Below are positions 59,574-64,000 of a stretch of DNA of 64,000 nucleotides, piece by piece (the first letter of the stretch is position 1; the number at the start of each line of letters is the position of its first letter). The position numbers and the translations under genes were made by a program. Under the pieces are notes generated by a model. That model was given only the letters and a program-made list of their open reading frames with translations. It was not told where the DNA came from and did no database searches. The DNA comes from Desulfocapsa sp. (lineage in GTDB: Bacteria; Desulfobacterota; Desulfobulbia; Desulfobulbales; Desulfocapsaceae). Location of the stretch: contig JAFLJS010000045.1 in the NCBI GenBank assembly GCA_022712895.1, positions 1 through 64,000 of the forward strand, read 5' to 3'.

Positions 59574-60446
59574 TTAACAGGTTGTCTTGAGGATATAGTT
59601 GGCCAGATAAGCAGCAGCATCAAATCCGGTCGCTTTCTGAAGCCCTTTCCAGCCCGGAATAGTATTGACTTCAATTAAAAGATACCCGCCACTTTCCAGA
59701 GGAAGGAAATCAACACCACCATAGTCGGCTCCCAAAGCTTTAACAGCCTTGATACTCATGTCTTCAAGAGTTTTATTAAGTGCTAAGCTTTTCCCTTTAG
59801 CGCCATTACAAATATTGCATTTCCAGGAAGTTCCCTGTCGTGTCATGGCTGCTACAGCCTTTCCGTCTACAACAAAAACACGAATATCTTGGGAACCATG
59901 TGGGATATATTCCTGTAGATAAAATATATTACGATTTTGTTCGAGGGCACGGAAAACCCGATAAGCAATGTCACGATCCGTAACTCTAACCATTCCTCTT
60001 CCTTCCGAACCGAAAAGAGGCTTTACTATCACATCTCCACCCAGCTCGCCAAAGGCATCCATGGCATCATCAAAACGCTCTGTAACAATAGTGCGAGGGA
60101 TTGGGATGCCTTCAGCTTTCAGCAGTGCCAACGTATAGTACTTGTCCACCCCACGCTCAATAGCATACGGCGTGTTAATTACTCTGACACCCGATTGCTC
60201 CAGACAATGCAAGGCGTCCATCCGATAAATGACTTGCTCAAGAGAGCCATTAGGGACGGCGCGGACTATCACCGCCTGATAAGACTCAAGAGGCTCACCG
60301 GCAACAACCCACTTCGTATGAGACCCCAAAGAACTGGTCAGAGCAGTTATGGGAAAACATGGGACGTCAACACCAAGGGGCTTAAACGCCGATTGTAGAC
60401 TTTTAGTGTACCACGCCTCAGGTTTTCCAAGAATTGCGACTTTCAT
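59574..60446 (-). CDS. RimK-family ATP-grasp glutamate ligase (MptN-like)
   Basis: A 290-residue ATP-grasp ligase: GEPLESYQAVIVRAVPNGSL, GGDVIVKPLFGSEGRGMVRV (ATP loop), and GYLLIEVNTIPGWKGLQKAT (metal site). It resembles RimK-type alpha-L-glutamate ligases, of which MptN adds glutamate to H4MPT to make tetrahydrosarcinapterin and others elongate the side chain of F420 or methylofuran. Clear operon with mch (4-base ATGA overlap with the mch stop) suggests H4MPT or methanofuran glutamylation. The acceptor is inferred. Confidence 0.8.
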   Translation of the reverse strand: MKVAILGKPEAWYTKSLQSAFKPLGVDVPCFPITALTSSLGSHTKWVVAGEPLESYQAVIVRAVPNGSLEQVIYRMDALHCLEQSGVRVINTPYAIERGVDKYYTLALLKAEGIPIPRTIVTERFDDAMDAFGELGGDVIVKPLFGSEGRGMVRVTDRDIAYRVFRALEQNRNIFYLQEYIPHGSQDIRVFVVDGKAVAAMTRQGTSWKCNICNGAKGKSLALNKTLEDMSIKAVKALGADYGGVDFLPLESGGYLLIEVNTIPGWKGLQKATGFDAAAYLANYILKTTC

Positions 60447-61405
60447 GCCAGAAACGTTTTTTTCAAAATTTCAGGATTCACTTTGCCAGCATGAAAAACT
60501 CGACCGCTGGTTAGTTCGTTAATAAAAATTTCTGCCGGACTGAACAATAATGGATCAATTTTGTAAAAATCGTTGTCATAGCGTTGGAAGATATCAAAAA
60601 ACGAAGTGCCATAATCCTTCGAAGCTGAAGACGGGAGTTGGTTAATAACTTCTTCTACTTTCTCCGCTTCGGTTTTTGCGATATACCAAGCCTGCCCGCC
60701 ATATAAAACAGCATCATTTGTCCACCCAATTGCCCGTAGATTGTCTTTAGCAATAGGAGCAATAGGACAAGCCCCAAAGCCGGACACAATGGTAGTTATA
60801 TCGAAACCAACTTCATGCATTTTATGTAAACCTGTTTCAACTACTCTGCTCGCTATTTGAATTGATCCCACCAAACTGGCTGTTGGTGCTACAAGGATAG
60901 TGACTCGTTCAGGAGCGACGTTACATTTGTCCGCTACCCAGAGTGCGACATGATCTCCTGGAAGCTTATGGCTTTCCAAAACCAGGACTGCCATATCAGC
61001 ATCCTCTGCTATCGCAAGTTCTTGCAGAAGTGGTTCCTTGCCATAAAGACTTCGAGCAGGGCCTGATCCCATGGCCTGGTACGTTTTTTGATTTTCTGAT
61101 TTGACTTGTACAAACCATCCGGCATATTGAGAGGCCATACAAGATTTGACAGGGTGGTCGACTGTTACGTTAACTGCAGGTAGTGAAAAGCCGTCATAAT
61201 CCAGTGAACAAAAAGTGACTTTCCCCAATCCTCCCATACAGACTTCACTAAAAAGTTTTCCAGCTTCGTATGAGCCAACCACATTGACTCCTGAGTCAAT
61301 TATTGTTGCTCCACAGGGTGTTTTCTCCACGGCAATATTTAACTGTTCCGCGTTTGCTTCCATCTGTTGCGCAATCTCATTGGACCTTTGGTTAAGACTT
61401 AACAT
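60443..61405 (-). CDS. mch: Methenyltetrahydromethanopterin cyclohydrolase
   Basis: A 320-residue enzyme converting N5,N10-methenyl-H4MPT to 5-formyl-H4MPT (or the reverse). The full-length sequence is highly typical: PCGATIIDSGVNVVGSYEAG, GGLGKVTFCSLDYDGFSLPA, TVDHPVKSCMASQYAGWFVQ and IVSGFGACPIAPIAKDNLRA. Acting between FhcD and a methylene-H4MPT dehydrogenase (not in the window), it links formyl-methanofuran to the methylene level. The start lies inside the end of fhcC by 14 bases, showing tight coupling of the operon. Confidence 0.96.
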   Translation of the reverse strand: MLSLNQRSNEIAQQMEANAEQLNIAVEKTPCGATIIDSGVNVVGSYEAGKLFSEVCMGGLGKVTFCSLDYDGFSLPAVNVTVDHPVKSCMASQYAGWFVQVKSENQKTYQAMGSGPARSLYGKEPLLQELAIAEDADMAVLVLESHKLPGDHVALWVADKCNVAPERVTILVAPTASLVGSIQIASRVVETGLHKMHEVGFDITTIVSGFGACPIAPIAKDNLRAIGWTNDAVLYGGQAWYIAKTEAEKVEEVINQLPSSASKDYGTSFFDIFQRYDNDFYKIDPLLFSPAEIFINELTSGRVFHAGKVNPEILKKTFLA

Positions 61406-62258
61406 GAATAAAAATCTCCCCTTTTCCTAATGCGTTTATGTCGCCGGAATAGCGTTCGTATGATTTTCCAGTCATGTCCGATTCAAACACTATTCCTAAT
61501 TCCTTCAGGTACTTTAATAGAATCCCTATAAATACTGGTTGTACTATTGCTTCATAACGATATGTGGGTAACAGTGGTTCACTGCTGCCAAATGAAATAA
61601 TAGAACCTCGTTTCATTCCCGCACCAGCTCTTTTGGCCAAATGGCCAAATACCAGGATCGATCCGGCAATCATCCTTGCTCCTGCAAAATCTCCCACATC
61701 TCCCAAAACAGCTATTATCCCACGGCGCATACATGCCCCCAGCTCTAAGCCAGCATTTCCCTCGACAATTATAACACCATGATTAACGCCCTTATTTTCT
61801 CCGGGAAGGGCCGATCCGGTCTGATGCCCGGCATTCCCTTTAATCCAGAGAAGACCGCCTTGCATATTTATTCCGGCTTTATCTGCAGCGTTGCCTCTGA
61901 TGACAATTTCACCGCCAGCCATAGATGCACCCACATGCCTTCCCACATCGCCATGGACGACTATCTTCCCGGAAGTCATTTTCGAGCCTATCTTTTTTAC
62001 ATTGCTGACATCATCTTCAATGGTAATAAAGTCAGATTTCTCACCATCTATGCTAAACAGTTCTCCAAGCCGCATCTTTCGCCGGCCATAATAAACAGGT
62101 AAGTCGTAGATTTCTCTATAACTACGTTTAACAAACAGGTCAGGACAGATGCTTTCTGCTTCAATTGGAATCGTCGTCGGTTCCTTCAGGCGCAAAACTA
62201 TATCATCTTTTATTCCTGCAATTTCTTGATTGAATCCAACGCAAGATACACAGCCCAA
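61392..62258 (-). CDS. fhcC: Formylmethanofuran dehydrogenase / formyltransferase-hydrolase complex subunit C
   Basis: A 288-residue protein built of right-handed beta-helix coils, seen as repeats of GxxxGxxMxxGxIxIxGxxG (GRHVGASMAGGEIVIRGNAA, KAGINMQGGLLWIKGNAG, GLELGACMRRGIIAVLGDVG and DFAGARMIAGSILVFGHL). This is the glutamate-synthase C-terminus-like fold of FwdC/FhcC. The TTG at 62258 has GGAGG seven bases upstream and is taken as start; no ATG precedes the conserved N-terminus. Whether it belongs to a formylmethanofuran dehydrogenase (with molybdenum subunits) or to the hydrolytic Fhc complex of methylotrophs cannot be told, since fhcA/fhcB are outside the window. Confidence 0.92.
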   Translation of the reverse strand: MGCVSCVGFNQEIAGIKDDIVLRLKEPTTIPIEAESICPDLFVKRSYREIYDLPVYYGRRKMRLGELFSIDGEKSDFITIEDDVSNVKKIGSKMTSGKIVVHGDVGRHVGASMAGGEIVIRGNAADKAGINMQGGLLWIKGNAGHQTGSALPGENKGVNHGVIIVEGNAGLELGACMRRGIIAVLGDVGDFAGARMIAGSILVFGHLAKRAGAGMKRGSIISFGSSEPLLPTYRYEAIVQPVFIGILLKYLKELGIVFESDMTGKSYERYSGDINALGKGEIFIHVKS

Positions 62259-62378
62259 AATGTAACCTCCTATTATTTCGTGTTCTGCTCGACTCTAAAG
62301 AGGTGGCGACCAGAATGTTTTACTCTCTATCAATCATCACCAAGACGAATCATAGACTACCAACGAAGCAATCCCTAT

Positions 62379-63266
62379 TTAAGCACTCAAGATTTTATGT
62401 AAGTGAAAGTGGTACTGACCAAGTTTCCCTCCATAATTTCCTGCGGTGATTTTTAAGATCCCTGGTAAACATGCTGCCCTGATACCTTCGCACATGGATT
62501 GACGCACAGCTTCTTCATCCACTCCATCTATTACGATTTCCAAAACTGAATTAACACCAGCGGGCAGGTCAGCACCAACTTGACGTTGAATAGACGGGCA
62601 GTAACTAGTGTTCACAGAGACATGCTGACCTTTATATTTTGAACCGATTTTACTACCACTGCGTACGATCCCTCCGGGAAATGGCATTATAATACCGGGC
62701 AGCTTTTTCATCACTTTTACTGCTTTTTCTGCTGCAGCCAGACACACCTTTTGATTCTCTGCCAAGATGAAAAAGTTACCTCCTCCAACGGCACTGCAAA
62801 CATTGAACTTCTCCTCAATAACAAATTCACCGTCCATCATGGGAATTCGCCAGAAGCGACGGTTATTAATCAACTTACTACTTTGAAAACCATCGCCAAA
62901 ATAGCGCAGTTTACCCCCGATTGTTACAGGCTTTCCACCTTCCATTCCATTATAACAAGCAGAAGTTGGTGAGGTCATAACACACTGACCCAGACGGTTA
63001 AGTAACTGCTTTTCCATTTCTTTGCGCGATGTCGTAAAAAACAAAGCCAACACTCCTGGCCGTCCATCCGGGGTCTGGTCGGGGGATAAAGTGGAAACAA
63101 CACCCGCTTCACATCCGCATGCAATTATGGATGTTCCAAATCCGGTAGCTAATTGCGCGGCAGTTTTAGCCCATTTTTCATTAATGGCTGTTATGATTAC
63201 CGTTGCCACTTTCATCCCAAAAGCTTCTGCAAAGGTATCCTCAATCTCGACTTCATTAATATGCAT
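62379..63266 (-). CDS. fhcD: Formylmethanofuran-H4MPT formyltransferase
   Basis: A 295-residue enzyme that moves the formyl group between methanofuran and H4MPT. Typical segments are MHINEVEIEDTFAEAFGMKV, ITAINEKWAKTAAQLATGFG and SIIACGCEAGVVS at the start, GGNFFILAENQKVCLAAAEKAV in the middle, and VSVNTSYCPSIQRQVGADLP. Length and pattern match archaeal Ftr and bacterial FhcD. An AAGGAG site stands upstream of ATG 63266. The gap of 120 bases to fhcC has no gene, so the operon likely continues fhcD, fhcC, mch. Confidence 0.96.
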   Translation of the reverse strand: MHINEVEIEDTFAEAFGMKVATVIITAINEKWAKTAAQLATGFGTSIIACGCEAGVVSTLSPDQTPDGRPGVLALFFTTSRKEMEKQLLNRLGQCVMTSPTSACYNGMEGGKPVTIGGKLRYFGDGFQSSKLINNRRFWRIPMMDGEFVIEEKFNVCSAVGGGNFFILAENQKVCLAAAEKAVKVMKKLPGIIMPFPGGIVRSGSKIGSKYKGQHVSVNTSYCPSIQRQVGADLPAGVNSVLEIVIDGVDEEAVRQSMCEGIRAACLPGILKITAGNYGGKLGQYHFHLHKILSA

Positions 63267-63360
63267 TTTCTAAAAACTCCTTTTGAGTAACCACTCGGCT
63301 ATAGAATTATGACAATGCGTAAAGGATCGTGAGCACCAAAATGAATCATCTTTTACAGTT

Positions 63361-63513
63361 GATGGGTTCGTAAAAACCCATTTATCAGATGGCATCGTCA
63401 AAACTTCATATGCGACGAGCGTAGATTGTCTATTATTTCGGTGTACTAGCACCCGTAATAATGACAGAAAATCTACAGCAACGAAGCAGATGAAGAGTTT
63501 TTACGGTTCCATC
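63361..63513 (+). repeat. Dispersed palindromic repeat, copy 4
   Basis: Starts GATGGGTTCGTAAAAACCCA and ends GAGTTTTTACGGTTCCATC, the clearest terminal inverted repeats of the family. The centre holds a weaker hairpin (TAGATTGTCTATTATT paired with AATAATGACAGAAAATCTA). It separates fhcD from the oxidoreductase gene that ends at 63518. Confidence 0.75.
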
Positions 63514-63517
63514 ACAG

Positions 63518-64000
63518 TTAGCTATTATCAGCTTCGTCACAAAGAAAGGTTCTATCCTTTTTCAGATCTTTGCCGTTTAAAAAACATTCAATAGATTCTG
63601 CGGCAACTTTACCTTGATAAAGAGCCTTGGCAACGGTCTGTGGCCCAAGAACATTATCTCCACCTGCAAAAATCCATTCCACTGAAGTTTGCAGTGTCTG
63701 AGGATCGGTCTCGTATGTTCCCCAGGAAGTCAGCTTAAATTCCTGGCCGACATCAGAACCATGATCAACATTTTGACTGATGGCAGGAATAATGGAATCA
63801 GCTTCAATCATGAAATTTGATCCCTCCTGAACCACTGGGCGTCTTCTTCCTGATTGATCAGGCTCACCAAGTTCCATACGGATACATTCAACTTTTGTAA
63901 GTTTACCGTTTTCTGAATGGATCTTTACAGGAGCTGCAAGCATTTCGATGCGAACACCTTCTTCTTCCAGATGATGAATTTCAGCAATCGATGCCGGCAT
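63518..64000 (-). CDS. FAD/NAD(P)-dependent oxidoreductase, GltD-like, C-terminal part (partial)
   Basis: The 160 visible residues match the C-terminus of glutamate-synthase beta-chain-like flavoproteins: PASIAEIHHLEEEGVRIEML, VVQEGSNFMIEADSIIPAIS and the FAD/NAD-binding SVEWIFAGGDNVLGPQTVAKALYQGKVAAESI. The N-terminus lies beyond the window. Such proteins pass electrons between NAD(P)H and iron-sulfur partners and are often linked to formate dehydrogenase or heterodisulfide reductase in anaerobes. It reads towards the fhcD operon, separated by repeat copy 4. A link with a formylmethanofuran dehydrogenase complex is possible but not shown. Confidence 0.8.
   Translation of the reverse strand: MPASIAEIHHLEEEGVRIEMLAAPVKIHSENGKLTKVECIRMELGEPDQSGRRRPVVQEGSNFMIEADSIIPAISQNVDHGSDVGQEFKLTSWGTYETDPQTLQTSVEWIFAGGDNVLGPQTVAKALYQGKVAAESIECFLNGKDLKKDRTFLCDEADNS

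Overview
The window looks like a chromosomal segment of a Gram-negative, probably anaerobic bacterium. Outer-membrane and lipoprotein genes (Lnt, a TolC-like channel, an RND pump), a cache-domain chemoreceptor, an AccA-AccD fusion and a bacterial methanofuran/tetrahydromethanopterin (H4MPT) gene set together suggest a Desulfobacterota (Desulfobulbales-like) genome. That placement is inference from gene content; no 16S or other marker was compared.

Layout. 0-13.7 kb: the truncated end of an IS3-family element, a hybrid histidine kinase, a decayed response regulator, a chemoreceptor with two tandem cache domains, a diguanylate cyclase, an SBF-like transporter, the divergent ilvC/ilvY pair, and small secreted, membrane and PilZ proteins. 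One of these is a membrane-anchored XRE protein with an EF-hand-like loop on its far side. 13.9-29.7 kb is mostly housekeeping: accDA fusion, accC, lnt, prfB (with its programmed +1 frameshift intact), an LutA/GlcF-type Fe-S protein, bluB, dgt, valS, nadC and a very acidic zinc-ribbon protein. 29.8-37.3 kb is an accessory region beginning at tRNA-Phe. It contains broken IS3 and IS21 elements, a truncated zeta toxin behind a small partner ORF, a ParE/RHH pair, a frameshifted FtsZ-like GTPase remnant, and an apparently intact XRE-ImmA/PIN two-gene module with a leaderless-looking promoter and a palindromic operator. 37.5-46.4 kb: a MarR-controlled RND efflux operon, a molybdopterin oxidoreductase, a stub of a TetR regulator, and a possible structured RNA ending in a strong terminator.

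46.5-63.3 kb is the most notable block, a dense cluster for methanofuran and H4MPT biosynthesis plus C1 transfer. Assigned pterin and pABA genes are a PTPS/QueD homologue, fused pabB-pabC, folP and a second dihydropteroate-synthase-like protein (DUF6513/TIGR00284 type). Methanofuran genes are an MfnA-like PLP decarboxylase, MfnB (all four known catalytic residues present at the archaeal positions), MfnE, MfnF and MfnD. C1-transfer genes are mch, fhcC and fhcD. A RimK/MptN-like ligase, a HisA-like protein, a CitG-like protein, a PHP phosphoesterase and a DUF447 protein are interleaved and are candidates for unassigned steps. fhcA, fhcB, beta-RFAP synthase, fae and mtd genes are not in the window.

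A dispersed non-coding repeat of about 130-170 bp, with palindromic ends related to GATGG...CGTAAAAA and usually a central hairpin, occurs four times (239-385, 19326-19453, 55736-55908, 63361-63513) plus two fragments. It behaves like a MITE or REP-type family. One copy overlaps the end of a kinase gene and two sit inside or at the edge of the H4MPT cluster.
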